DNA of 64,000 nt, from positions 372,001 through 436,000 of the forward strand of contig UBXG01000009.1 of NCBI GenBank assembly GCA_900469475.1, written 5' to 3'. Below the pieces are notes generated by a model, which searched no databases, was not told where the DNA came from, and worked only from the letters and a program-made list of their open reading frames with translations. The position numbers and the translations under genes are program-made. Positions 45,283 to 53,872 of the stretch are shown one piece after another. This DNA comes from Hyphomicrobiales bacterium. Lineage in GTDB: Bacteria > Pseudomonadota > Alphaproteobacteria > Rhizobiales > Rhizobiaceae. The first letter of the stretch is position 1. Each line of letters starts with the position of its first letter.

Positions 45283-46099
45283 AGCTTTTCTCCACTTCAC
45301 CGCGCAGGGAAGCCCAGATATTGCGATAGAGTTCGGTAAAGCGGGGATCGAGCTTGATCTCCGCGACGTCGCGAGGGCGCTCCAGATCGACTGGGAAACT
45401 GTCGATGACACGCGACCGGGGACCCGAGGCCAGAACCACAACGCGATCCCCCAGAGCAATCGCTTCCTCAAGATCATGGGTAATCAGAACCACGGCCCGC
45501 TGCTCTTCCTGCCATAGCCGAAGCAGCTCATTCTGCATCAAATGCCGGGTATGAATGTCGAGCGCGGAGAAAGGTTCGTCCATGAGGATAACCTTCGGCC
45601 CGGTTATCAGCGCCTGCGCCATCTGCACACGCTTGCGCTGGCCGCCCGAAAGCTGGTGCGGATAGCGATCCTCGAAGCCTTTAAGCCCGACCTTCGCCAG
45701 CCATTTGAGGGCTCGCTCCCGGCGCTCGCCCGCGCCGACGCCTTGGAACATCGGCCCCAGCTCCACATTTTCGATCGCGGTTTTCCAGGGAAGCAGAGCA
45801 TCCTGCTGAAACAGATAGCCGATATTATTCTGGATGCCGGAGACTACGCTGCCATCGATGGAGACCGAGCCCTTTGCCGGCTTCAAAAGACCTGCGATCG
45901 CATTCAGGATCGTACTTTTGCCACAGCCCGTCGGCCCAACGATAGCAACGAATTCGCCATCGGCCACCGCCAGATTCACATCCTGGACCGCGACGAAGGA
46001 GCCAAAGGCCATAGTGACATTTTCGATTGCCACCATCGCTTTGGGTGACGCCGCCGCATGCGGTGTCTGTGCTGCCGGCTTTAAGGCTGTCACGGACAT
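45266..46099 (-). CDS. ABC transporter ATPase, TauB/SsuB type
   Basis: A 277-residue nucleotide-binding subunit: GPTGCGKSTILNAIAGLL (Walker A), LSGGQRKRVQMAQALI (signature), VILMDEPFSALD (Walker B) and VLITHDLEEAIALGDRVVVL (H-loop). It has an N-terminal extension of about 20 residues before the ABC fold. It is the middle gene of the binding protein-ATPase-permease operon on the minus strand, 11 bases after the binding-protein gene. Confidence 0.93.
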   Translation of the reverse strand: MSVTALKPAAQTPHAAASPKAMVAIENVTMAFGSFVAVQDVNLAVADGEFVAIVGPTGCGKSTILNAIAGLLKPAKGSVSIDGSVVSGIQNNIGYLFQQDALLPWKTAIENVELGPMFQGVGAGERRERALKWLAKVGLKGFEDRYPHQLSGGQRKRVQMAQALITGPKVILMDEPFSALDIHTRHLMQNELLRLWQEEQRAVVLITHDLEEAIALGDRVVVLASGPRSRVIDSFPVDLERPRDVAEIKLDPRFTELYRNIWASLRGEVEKSYERHD

Positions 46100-46110
46100 C
46101 TTAACCTCCC

Positions 46111-47112
46111 TCAGTTCGATGCCGTCGCCGGCACCTTAGCTACAAATTCGTTGGTATAGGTCTTGGAAAGGTCGATCTTGGCAGCCTTGACCTTGTCGTT
46201 GAACGACGTCAGGACATCGAGAGGCGTCTTGATATCTTGTTCGTCCAGCAGCCCATCCGTGGAAAAGATCTGCCGGGCGTTTTCAACTGCCTTGATATAT
46301 GTCTCCTTGTCGCCCGAAATGAATTCAGGCGGGAGCTTCTCGACAATCTCTGTGGCGCTGTGCGTCTTCATCCATTGAAGCGCTTTTACCGTTGCATTGG
46401 TGACCTTCTGAATGGTCTCCGGATTTTTGGAAATGTAGTCCTGGGTGGCGTAGAGCACCGATGTCGGATAGATGCCACCATAGATTTCCTTAGCGCCATC
46501 GTCGTTGCGAGCATCGATCAGGATCTTTCCGACGCCCTTCTCGACCACGAATGTCGCCGCGGGATCGTAATTTACGAGCAGATCGATCTTGCCTTGCTGA
46601 AGCGCTGCCACCGCCGCGGCGCCCGATCCGACGCCGATGATCGAAACGTCGTTCGCGGAAAGCTTATGCCGCTGAAGATAGTAGCGAATGAAGAAGTCCG
46701 AGGACGATCCCGGAGCGGTGATCCCGATCTTGGCGCCTTTTATGGTCTCCGGATTTTTCGGATCGAATTTCGCGTCCTTGCCGCCGGCCAGCACGAGGCC
46801 GGAATTGCGCCCGAGCTCTACGAAGGCGACAACATGCTTGTTCTGCGACTGCATCTGAATCGTATGGTCGTAAAAGCCGACAGCAACATCCGTCGAGCCG
46901 GCGACCAGCGCCTGCAGGGTCTTCGATCCGCCCGACGCAAAGTTTTCGACGGTGACCTCCAGGCCCTCTTTCTCATAAAGACCCAGACCCTGCGCGACCG
47001 GGAAAGGCAGGTTGTTGAGGTTGTAGGAACCAACGCTAATGCGGACAGGTTCCGCGAAAGCCGTTCCGGATAGCGCGACCGCCGCAGCGAGTACGAGAAT
47101 AAACTTTTTCAT
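46111..47112 (-). CDS. ABC substrate-binding protein, SsuA/NMT1 type
   Basis: Periplasmic binding protein of 333 residues. The signal peptide (MKKFILVLAAAVALSGTAFA) is followed by EPVRISVGSYNLNNLPFPVAQGLGLYEKEGLEV, the NMT1/SsuA fold signature, and GAKIGITAPGSSSDFFIRYYL. GGAGGAGATCG precedes the ATG at 47112. The ligand is unknown. The next gene upstream, a PrpF-family isomerase, suggests a dicarboxylate or aromatic-derived acid instead of a sulfonate. Confidence 0.92.
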   Translation of the reverse strand: MKKFILVLAAAVALSGTAFAEPVRISVGSYNLNNLPFPVAQGLGLYEKEGLEVTVENFASGGSKTLQALVAGSTDVAVGFYDHTIQMQSQNKHVVAFVELGRNSGLVLAGGKDAKFDPKNPETIKGAKIGITAPGSSSDFFIRYYLQRHKLSANDVSIIGVGSGAAAVAALQQGKIDLLVNYDPAATFVVEKGVGKILIDARNDDGAKEIYGGIYPTSVLYATQDYISKNPETIQKVTNATVKALQWMKTHSATEIVEKLPPEFISGDKETYIKAVENARQIFSTDGLLDEQDIKTPLDVLTSFNDKVKAAKIDLSKTYTNEFVAKVPATASN

Positions 47113-47159
47113 TCGATCTCCTCCATTTTGGCACCCTCCCGGCACCATAGGTTGATTGA

Positions 47160-48242
47160 TTATGCTGCACAAACCAGCGCTTTGGCGGGCTTCGCAAAGA
47201 CATGGCCTTCGAACAGCCTGCGTGCCGTGCGAAGAATTCCGGCGACGAGCTTCCCATCTCGCAACTGCAGCTTCACGTCCAGATGGCCGCTCGGATGTTC
47301 AATGGAAAGCACGATGGGCGGTGTTTGAACGCCAATAAGGCGGGACGCCACGGTGTTTTCGCTTACGCAGGCCGTTGCAATCCCGACAGCGCCTGTTGTC
47401 GCCAGTGACGGATGGCATTCATTCGGCATGAAATACCGTACGCTCAATGCGCCGCCTTGTCTGGCGGGAGAGATGAGGACCGGTTTCGGAGTGACCTGAC
47501 TGCGAACATCGCCCATTCCCATTTTCTCGCCGGCAAGGATACGAAGATCTTCCAGCCGCTCGATCAGCGAATGATTGCCGTTCAGTTCAGCAGCGCTCTC
47601 GTATCCGGTCACGCCAAGCGAGGCCGCTTCAATCAGGAGCATCGGCATCGCGCAATCGATACAGGTCACGTCGATGCCGTCGATCGTCTCTATCGATTTG
47701 CCGCTCGGGAAGAGCTGGCCCGTTCGGGCACCTGCCGCATCCTTAAACGTAAGCGCGATCGGAGCGGCCTGGCCGGGTACGCCATCGATCTTCGCGTCGC
47801 CGAGATAGGCTACCGCGCCCTTCGGTGTCGGAACCTCGGCTTCAATCATCTTGCCGGTATTGACGTTGAAGATTTTGACGAGGGTGGTGTCTCCGGCGAC
47901 CGGCACAAGCCCCGCCTCTATCGCGAACGGCCCGACAGCCGCCAGCATGTTCCCACAATTGGGTGAGGTATCGACGATCTGCCTGTCGACGCGAACCTGC
48001 GCAAACAGATAGTCCACGTCGGCGCCAGGCATCGTCCCAGGACCGCAGATGGCAACTTTGCTGGTGACCGGATTTCCCCCTCCGATACCATCGATCTGAA
48101 GCGGGTGCCCAGAACCCATCACCGACAAAAGCACTTGATCCCGCTCGGCAGGGTCCTGCGGCAAATCCGACGTCAGAAAGAACGGGCCCTTCGAGGTGCC
48201 GCCCCGCATCAGCACGCACGGTATGGAGAGCAAATCATTCAT
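47160..48242 (-). CDS. PrpF-family isomerase (4-oxalomesaconate tautomerase-like)
   Basis: A 360-residue protein of the PrpF/GalD family: cofactor-free isomerases with a diaminopimelate-epimerase fold that move double bonds in methylaconitate or oxalomesaconate. The N-terminus IPCVLMRGGTSKGPFFLTSDLP and DGIGGGNPVTSKVAIC carry the conserved GGTSKG and GGxxxxTSK motifs; DTSPNCGNMLAAVGPFAIEAGL contains the conserved Cys-Gly-Asn. Similarity to GalD (gallate pathway) seems closest. It opens the minus-strand operon ahead of the ABC importer (47 bases away) and is divergent from a LysR gene. Confidence 0.88.
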   Translation of the reverse strand: MNDLLSIPCVLMRGGTSKGPFFLTSDLPQDPAERDQVLLSVMGSGHPLQIDGIGGGNPVTSKVAICGPGTMPGADVDYLFAQVRVDRQIVDTSPNCGNMLAAVGPFAIEAGLVPVAGDTTLVKIFNVNTGKMIEAEVPTPKGAVAYLGDAKIDGVPGQAAPIALTFKDAAGARTGQLFPSGKSIETIDGIDVTCIDCAMPMLLIEAASLGVTGYESAAELNGNHSLIERLEDLRILAGEKMGMGDVRSQVTPKPVLISPARQGGALSVRYFMPNECHPSLATTGAVGIATACVSENTVASRLIGVQTPPIVLSIEHPSGHLDVKLQLRDGKLVAGILRTARRLFEGHVFAKPAKALVCAA

Positions 48243-48273
48243 GCGTTTTTCTCGCCGTATAATGTGATTGGCG

Positions 48274-48318
48274 TATCAATCAGCCTTGTTATTGCTATTA
48301 TGGAATTAATGATTGATA
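48274..48318. promoter_or_regulatory. Inverted repeat in the prpF/LysR promoter
   Basis: TATCAATCA (48274-48282) and TGATTGATA (48310-48318) form perfect nine-base arms 27 bases apart. ATTG-N6-CAAT (48267-48280) overlaps the left arm and fits the T-N11-A style of LysR sites. The repeat sits in the 110-base divergent promoter region and is the probable recognition site of the LysR protein. Confidence 0.6.
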
Positions 48319-48352
48319 TGTGAAATGCTAAAATCGAGGGCATTGATACAGA

Positions 48353-49246
48353 ATGAACATCAATTGCGAAATCCTTGACCTTAGAGCCTTCCTCGCCGTG
48401 GTCGAACTGCAGGGCTTTCATCGCGCGGCCGATCAGCTGAACATGTCGCAACCGGCGCTGAGCCGGCGCATCCAGAAGCTGGAGCAGGCAATCGGCGCGC
48501 CTCTGCTGGAAAGAACGACGCGCCATGTCGCGGCCACAGCTCTCGGAACCGAGCTCGTGCCTCTGGTGCAGCGTATGCTCGAAGAGTTCGACGGTTCGCT
48601 GTTTTCGATGCGGGAACTGGGAACCAAGCGTGGAGGCCTGGTAACAATTGCATGCCTGCCGACGGCAGCCTTTTATTTCCTGCCGTCCGTCATTCGCCAG
48701 TTCAACCAGGAATATCCGAATATTCGGCTTCGGATTCTCGATCTGACCGCGACTGACGCACTGCAGGCGGTGGCACGCGGCGAGGTCGAATTCGGGATCA
48801 ATATCATGGGAAGCTCTGATAGCGATCTTGTCTTCGAGAGGCTGGCCGAGGATCCGTTTGTCCTGGCAGCCAAGCGCGACCATCCGCTAGCGGAAAAGAA
48901 AGAGGTCCGCTGGCAGGATCTTGAACCCTACCCGCTGATCACGGTTCATCGCTCCAGCGCAAACAGGACATTGCTCGACGCTGCTCTGGCCAGATCGAAC
49001 ATCAAGCTCAACTGGTTTTACGAAGTGACCCATCTGTCCACATCGCTCGGTCTGGTGGAGGCAGGGCTCGGGATTTCCGTGCTGCCGAAAATGGCAACTC
49101 CGCAGGGAGAGCATCCCTTCCTGATCACACGTCCGATCCGAAACCCCGAAATCTCGCGCACTATCGGCGTTGTCCGCCGCCGGGGAGGAACGCTGTCGCC
49201 CGCTGCCGAGCATTTCATGCGCATGCTGATCGGGGCGTGGACATAA
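48353..49246 (+). CDS. LysR-family transcriptional regulator (divergent from prpF)
   Basis: A 297-residue LysR regulator. The winged helix is in LDLRAFLAVVELQGFHRAADQLNMSQPALSRRIQKLEQAIGAPLLERTTRHV, and the effector domain begins at GLVTIACLPTAAFYFLP. The group is close to the CbbR/GbpR/CynR-like regulators of small-acid catabolism. It is divergent from the prpF-ABC operon and probably activates it in response to the imported acid. Repeats lie in the shared promoter at 48274-48318. Confidence 0.92.
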   Translation: MNINCEILDLRAFLAVVELQGFHRAADQLNMSQPALSRRIQKLEQAIGAPLLERTTRHVAATALGTELVPLVQRMLEEFDGSLFSMRELGTKRGGLVTIACLPTAAFYFLPSVIRQFNQEYPNIRLRILDLTATDALQAVARGEVEFGINIMGSSDSDLVFERLAEDPFVLAAKRDHPLAEKKEVRWQDLEPYPLITVHRSSANRTLLDAALARSNIKLNWFYEVTHLSTSLGLVEAGLGISVLPKMATPQGEHPFLITRPIRNPEISRTIGVVRRRGGTLSPAAEHFMRMLIGAWT

Positions 49247-49371
49247 AACTAATCGGCAGGCACAGCCGACAGCACGCTCTGACAGGCAGCGCCAGCTCAA
49301 AATCGTTCGGAGCGCTCAATTAACTGAGCGGGCGAACCTGCGACGACAGCCAGCCTTTCGGCAAATCGCGA

Positions 49372-50016
49372 TCAGCCGCCCGATGCGGCAGTGAAAACCG
49401 CCAACTGCCCGTCGAAAGCACGCTTGAAGGCAGGCCGCGCTTCACCGCGCCTGACATAGGCGTGGAGATTCGGATATTCGTTCAGAATGCCCGATGCGTG
49501 CAACCTGCGCAGCACCGACACCATCATCAGGTCGCCGGCACTGAATGCGCCTTCGAGCCAGTCGGCATCGCCAAGGCGAGCGGACAGGGCACCCAGTCGA
49601 TCGCGGATGGCTTCTTCAACGAGCGGACGGCGCTGCTCGTACCAGGGCTCGTGGATGCCGCGGTTGATGATCGGCGGTTCCACCGTGTTAAGCGCAGAGA
49701 ACATCCAGGCGATCGCGCGGGCACGGGCGTTTGGGTCATCCGGGAGCAGGCGCCGGTAATGCTCTGCGATATGAAACACGATCGCCCCCGACTCGAAGAG
49801 AACGAGATCGCCTCGCTCATAGGTCGGGATTTGCCCGAAGGGCTGACGCGCGCGATGTGCGGGCTCCTTCATCGCTTCGAACGACACAAGGCGGACCTCG
49901 TAAGGCTCTCCCACTTCTTCGAGCGCCCAGCGAACCGGCATATCCCGCGCCAGTCCCCGACCGCGGTCGGGCGATCGTTCAAAGACGGTAATGATGGTCG
50001 ATATCTTGTTGCTCAT
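49372..50016 (-). CDS. Glutathione S-transferase family protein
   Basis: A 214-residue GST. The thioredoxin-like N-terminal part includes SPDRGRGLARDMPVRWALEEVGEPYEV, FGQIPTYERGDLVLFESGAIVFHIAEHY (cis-Pro and glutathione contacts) and a helical C-terminal domain. The ATG at 50016 has GGAGAGG upstream and is preferred to an ATG at 50028. It may belong to the same stress-response unit as the flavoprotein and DoxX-like genes upstream, although a 320-base gap separates it from them. Confidence 0.88.
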   Translation of the reverse strand: MSNKISTIITVFERSPDRGRGLARDMPVRWALEEVGEPYEVRLVSFEAMKEPAHRARQPFGQIPTYERGDLVLFESGAIVFHIAEHYRRLLPDDPNARARAIAWMFSALNTVEPPIINRGIHEPWYEQRRPLVEEAIRDRLGALSARLGDADWLEGAFSAGDLMMVSVLRRLHASGILNEYPNLHAYVRRGEARPAFKRAFDGQLAVFTAASGG

Positions 50017-50334
50017 CGTCCTCTCCATTTATGGCGTGTTATCTTAGGGACGATTGAAACGGAGGCCGCCCGACAATGGCTGGCAGGATTTTTCCACCGC
50101 AGACGGGAGCACAACTTCCCGGGACGTAGCCGAGCCACGTCCGTATGGAAGAGGCTGACGGACGATCAATGCGAGAATTCGCGATCCGTAGGTAGAAAAT
50201 GACCGAGAAAACCAACCGGATTGAACATGCACAGTCGATCTTCACGCCGCCACGCCAAGAGCCGGTCATGCAGTAAGCGGCCGCCTGCCCACGGGAGCCA
50301 GCAGCCGTTTACGCCTTGAGAACCGGTGCCGATA
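50017..50334. other. 318-base gap without a gene
   Basis: Between the GST gene and the WrbA-like gene, both on the minus strand. No conserved protein, RNA or clear hairpin was seen; it may contain a separate promoter for the GST gene. Confidence 0.4.
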
Positions 50335-50913
50335 TCAGGCCGCCTGAGCCAACGCGAGCCGCAGCGCAACCCATGCGACGCGCTCGCCGTAAGCGCGGGC
50401 TGTTTCCAGATCGCCGACCGACATTTCGCTCGGGGCTGCATCGGCGTCGGACTGAGCCATGGGCGCGATGTACGATCCCATCCTGTTGGCATCGTCACGC
50501 TTCGATGCCTTCACGTTTGCTGGCTTCATACCCAGGCTGACCCACAGACCGCCATGCTGTCCCGCCAGAAGAACGAAATATTCGAGGGTGTTGAGCTTGT
50601 CACCGTTCAGGCTGGCGCTGTTGGTAAAGCCTCCGAAGACCTTGTCCTGCCATTTGTTGGCAAACCAGGCCTTCGAGGACGTGTCGGCAAATTTTTTAAA
50701 CTGCCAGCTCGGACCACCCATGTAGGTCGGCGATCCGAAGATGATGGCGTCAGCGGCATCCAATGCGGCCCAGGCCTCGTCTGAAAGGTTGCCGTCAGCG
50801 TCAATGGCGTAGAGTGTACCACCCGCCCCTTCCGCGACGGCTTCCGCCATTCGCTGAGTGTGACCGTAGCCGGAATGATAGACGACGGCTGTATTGGTTT
50901 TGCGATGTGACAT
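50335..50913 (-). CDS. WrbA-like flavodoxin-fold NAD(P)H:quinone oxidoreductase
   Basis: A 192-residue flavodoxin-fold protein. TAVVYHSGYGHTQRMAEAVAEGA is the FMN phosphate-binding loop, and IIFGSPTYMGGPSWQFKKF with FTNSASLNGDKLNTLEYFVLLAGQHGG matches the WrbA/NQO family, which reduces quinones by two electrons and so avoids radicals. The ATG at 50913 follows GGAGGCCAGATC. It is on the same strand as the DoxX-like gene upstream and is likely controlled by the TetR encoded at 51581. Confidence 0.88.
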   Translation of the reverse strand: MSHRKTNTAVVYHSGYGHTQRMAEAVAEGAGGTLYAIDADGNLSDEAWAALDAADAIIFGSPTYMGGPSWQFKKFADTSSKAWFANKWQDKVFGGFTNSASLNGDKLNTLEYFVLLAGQHGGLWVSLGMKPANVKASKRDDANRMGSYIAPMAQSDADAAPSEMSVGDLETARAYGERVAWVALRLALAQAA

Positions 50914-51096
50914 GATGATCTGGCCTCCTTGGGGCCGTGGCTTTGCGCAGTCCGGAGGCAATTTCGCTCCGTACGGTGCCTTCTTTCAAAAGAGTTTGAT
51001 GGGGGCGGATGACGTCCAACGTCTGGCGATGGATAGTTTTAGTCAGCCGGTTACGCGGAGGTTCTCAGGGTGATGAACTTATGTGCCGCGAGATGC

Positions 51097-51456
51097 TCAA
51101 GCATGACCGCTGACACCGGCCAGCATCAGCAACAGCAGGAACAGCATTGGCGGCGGTAGCTCGCGATAGTTCCGGATACGGACAATGGCCGCGATCGCTG
51201 CGAGCATGATGCAGGTGCCCAAGGCGACCCCGATATATCGGCTGCCGGCTGTAACCAGCAGCACTGCGGTTAGGAGTTCGAGTGCGCCCGTGATCCAGCA
51301 CCACCAGAACGGAAATCCGAGCTGCACGAAGCCCGCGCGGACTTTTGAATGGCCGCTCATGTTGACCATGGCCCCGACGAGAAACGCGGCTGAGGACAGC
51401 CAAACGAGGACGGTATTGAGCACCGTTGTGCCCGTGAAAATTTGAACTGAATCCAT
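51097..51456 (-). CDS. DoxX-like small membrane protein
   Basis: A 119-residue membrane protein with four hydrophobic helices: VLVWLSSAAFLVGAMVNMSG, FWWCWITGALELLTAVLLVTAG, IGVALGTCIMLAAIAAIVRI and a short C-terminal one. The helix arrangement and the GALEL-type motif after the first helix match DoxX-like (DUF6640/DoxX_2) proteins, which accompany detoxification and oxidative stress genes. It is divergent from a TetR regulator, with a palindrome between them. Confidence 0.75.
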   Translation of the reverse strand: MDSVQIFTGTTVLNTVLVWLSSAAFLVGAMVNMSGHSKVRAGFVQLGFPFWWCWITGALELLTAVLLVTAGSRYIGVALGTCIMLAAIAAIVRIRNYRELPPPMLFLLLLMLAGVSGHA

Positions 51457-51515
51457 TGCTATCTCTTCTCCGATACGCCGCGTCGCGACCAGCTCTTATA
51501 GCGTCATCATATATT

Positions 51516-51528
51516 CTAGCATTGCTAG
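51516..51528. promoter_or_regulatory. Palindrome in the DoxX/TetR promoter
   Basis: CTAGCATTGCTAG, perfect six-base arms around one T, lies midway between the divergent DoxX-like and TetR starts. It is the obvious candidate operator for the TetR protein. Confidence 0.55.
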
Positions 51529-51580
51529 TTTGTCAATCGACGTTCTTTTTGATAGCTTCAGGAAAAGGGAATTCGTGCGA

Positions 51581-52177
51581 ATGAAGACGGGAGCCAAGGT
51601 GGGTATCAGCGAACGCAAAGCCCGGGAAAGGGAGGAACGAGGCCGCAGGATCGTTGTCGCTGCGAGGACGATCGCGGAACGCGACGGCTGGGCCTCGGTC
51701 ACCATCCGGCGTCTCGCCGACGAGATCGAATACAGCCAGCCCGTTCTCTACTCGCATTTCCAAAATCGCGATGAAATCGTCGGCGCAGTCGCACTCGAAG
51801 GATTCGGCGAGCTGGCCGGGATACTCCGCGCCGCGATCCGGCCGTCGTCCACGCCCGAGGAGGCAATAGAAGGCGTGGCGACCGCCTATCTCGATTTCGC
51901 CTTTGCCCGACCGGCAATGTACGAGGCGATGTTTATCCTTCCCACCGGTCTGCGCTTCGCCAGATCCGATACGCCAACGCAGCTCCGGGAGGGCTTCGGA
52001 GCCATGGCGACGGTGATCGCGCCCTTCGCCCAGGACGTGGATACCGCCACGGAGACTTTCTGGGCAGCGCTCCACGGATTGGCGGAGCTTGAGCGCCACG
52101 GCAGAATAAGGCCCGCTTTCCGGTCCCACCGGATCACACTCATCATGCAGATGGTGTCGGGCCAGCTCCAACGATAA
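51581..52177 (+). CDS. TetR-family regulator (divergent from DoxX/WrbA genes)
   Basis: A 198-residue TetR repressor. The DNA-binding part is IVVAARTIAERDGWASVTIRRLADEIEYSQPVLYSHFQNRDEIVGAV. The C-terminal part (PEEAIEGVATAYLDFAFARPAMYEAMF and FWAALHGLAELERHGRI) is of the TetR_C WHG type. The ATG at 51581 has AAAGGGA upstream; an earlier TTG at 51530 falls in the operator region and is unlikely. Confidence 0.88.
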   Translation: MKTGAKVGISERKAREREERGRRIVVAARTIAERDGWASVTIRRLADEIEYSQPVLYSHFQNRDEIVGAVALEGFGELAGILRAAIRPSSTPEEAIEGVATAYLDFAFARPAMYEAMFILPTGLRFARSDTPTQLREGFGAMATVIAPFAQDVDTATETFWAALHGLAELERHGRIRPAFRSHRITLIMQMVSGQLQR

Positions 52178-52334
52178 ATGTTGCGATTGATGGGATGCCG
52201 CAGCAGGGGAGCAGGAGTTGGGCGAAGGGTCTCGATCTTCGGAATTTGTTCACTGCCGATAGGGGCACGATTTACTGAAATTCCGCGACTTTCCCTTGGG
52301 CGTATCGATATCTAAATCGAAGACGGATAGCTGG

Positions 52335-53771
52335 TCATTCCTGCGATCGCCGCGGTCGGATCAGCGCTGCCACGGCAATAGCCGTGGCGATGATGCCACC
52401 CGCCGCGCAAAGCCAAAAGGCGAGACGAACACCGCTCGCCAGGTCGCTGGCAGATACCTTGCCTCCTGCAAAACCGGCATAAGCATTGGCAAAACCAACA
52501 AGGACAGCAAGACCAACGGCGTTGCCGATGTTCATCGTGGTCGACGCCATCCCCGATGCAACGCCCTGTTCGCGATCCGGCACTCCGGAACCGGCAATGA
52601 TCCACATTGCGGTCCACACGACACCCTGACCGATCCCCGAGACGAGCAGACCCGGAACGATGGCCGCATAACTGCTTTCGGGCCACGCCCCGGCCACCAT
52701 GATAACGGTGCCCGCTGCCCCTACCAGCATTCCTGCGATCAATGTCGATCGCGCCGAAAAGCGCGACGCGTACCGCTCGCCGATTTGAGTACCGGCAGCA
52801 ATGGCAAGCGAGGGAACGAGGAAGGCAAGGCCTGTCTCTGAGGCCGTGAAGTGATGGATATCCTGAAACAGCACCGTCAGAAAATACGGCAGGGCTCCAA
52901 AGGTACCCATGTAGAGAAAGGTGATGGCCATGCTCGTCACGAGCATGCGGTTGCCGAACAGTCTCAGAGGCATCAATGGATCGCGGCTTTGCGATTCGAT
53001 GATCATGAACGCGAGCAGTAGAAGCACCGCTAGACCGAAGGCCCAGAGAATCGGTGCGGCACCCCACCCGAACACCGGTCCCTGGACGAGTGCGAACACC
53101 AGCAGAGTGGCGCCTCCCGTAACCGTCAGCGCTCCCGACAAGTCGAAGGAGCGGCCGTGGGGCACGCGAGGATCTCGCGGGATGACGAAAAAGGCTGCGA
53201 CGATTGCAATCAAGGCGAGGAAGACATTGACGAAAAACACCGATGGCCAGCCAAAAGCGCTCGTTAGAAAACCGCCGGCAAGCGATCCGATCGTGAGACC
53301 GCTAGCACCTGCTCCTCCCCAGACTGCTAGAGCGCGGTTGCGCGCTGACCCCTCCGCAAACAAACGGTTGACGAGCGAAAGCGTGGCCGGAAATAGAAAA
53401 GCGCCGCCGATGCCTTGGACGGCTCGCGCTGCGATGATGACTGCGGGCTCCCAGGCCAATCCCCCCACCAGTGAGGATATCGCATAGAGGCCCAGCGCCG
53501 TGATGAACAATCGGCGTTGGCCGATGAGGTCCGCCGCACGCCCGCCGAAGAGCAGAAAACCGCCGCAAAAGACCGTGTAGGCGCTGACGACCCATTGCAG
53601 CGTCTGACCGGAAAAGTTGAGACCCTCGCCGATTTTGGGCAAGGCGACGAAGACGATGTTGATATCGAGCGAGATGATCAACTGTGCAAATGCGAGGAGC
53701 GCCAGCGCAGCCGTCCGGTTGAAATTCGCCGCACCTGCCCCGACTGATGGTCTTTCTGCAATGTGGTCCAT
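52335..53771 (-). CDS. MFS drug exporter, DHA2 (EmrB/QacA) family
   Basis: A 478-residue exporter with about fourteen membrane helices. The first helix has LLAFAQLIISLDINIVFVALPKIGEGL, the DHA2 signature with its buried Asp. GGRAADLIGQRRLFI is the loop 2-3 motif, and AARAVQGIGGAFLFPATLSLV is motif B/C. It likely expels a lipophilic or cationic toxicant by proton antiport. It is divergent from a TetR gene 101 bases away, with two matching operators between. Confidence 0.93.
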   Translation of the reverse strand: MDHIAERPSVGAGAANFNRTAALALLAFAQLIISLDINIVFVALPKIGEGLNFSGQTLQWVVSAYTVFCGGFLLFGGRAADLIGQRRLFITALGLYAISSLVGGLAWEPAVIIAARAVQGIGGAFLFPATLSLVNRLFAEGSARNRALAVWGGAGASGLTIGSLAGGFLTSAFGWPSVFFVNVFLALIAIVAAFFVIPRDPRVPHGRSFDLSGALTVTGGATLLVFALVQGPVFGWGAAPILWAFGLAVLLLLAFMIIESQSRDPLMPLRLFGNRMLVTSMAITFLYMGTFGALPYFLTVLFQDIHHFTASETGLAFLVPSLAIAAGTQIGERYASRFSARSTLIAGMLVGAAGTVIMVAGAWPESSYAAIVPGLLVSGIGQGVVWTAMWIIAGSGVPDREQGVASGMASTTMNIGNAVGLAVLVGFANAYAGFAGGKVSASDLASGVRLAFWLCAAGGIIATAIAVAALIRPRRSQE

Positions 53772-53790
53772 TTATCCTCTCCGTCAATTC

Positions 53791-53806
53791 TTTGTCGATC
53801 AACAAA
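53791..53806. promoter_or_regulatory. TetR operator copy 1
   Basis: TTTGTCGATCAACAAA: a 16-bp near-perfect palindrome (TTTGT-N6-ACAAA), 20 bases upstream of the DHA2 exporter start. Its right half is also the left arm of a longer inverted repeat (TCAACAAATAAT at 53799-53810 with ATTATTTGTTGA at 53839-53850). Confidence 0.75.
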
Positions 53807-53842
53807 TAATGTGAAGCTTGCGCAGCCGAGTCAAGGTGATTA

Positions 53843-53858
53843 TTTGTTGAATGACAAA
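53843..53858. promoter_or_regulatory. TetR operator copy 2
   Basis: TTTGTTGAATGACAAA: the second 16-bp TTTGT-N6-ACAAA palindrome, 14 bases upstream of the TetR start. Together with copy 1 it brackets both promoters, fitting simultaneous repression of exporter and regulator. Confidence 0.75.
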
Positions 53859-53872
53859 GATTGAGGTTAAGC

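Noticed and set aside
44509..47112. Calling the importer tauABC or ssuABC.
   Set aside because: No taurine dioxygenase or sulfonate monooxygenase is nearby, and the PrpF isomerase points to another substrate.
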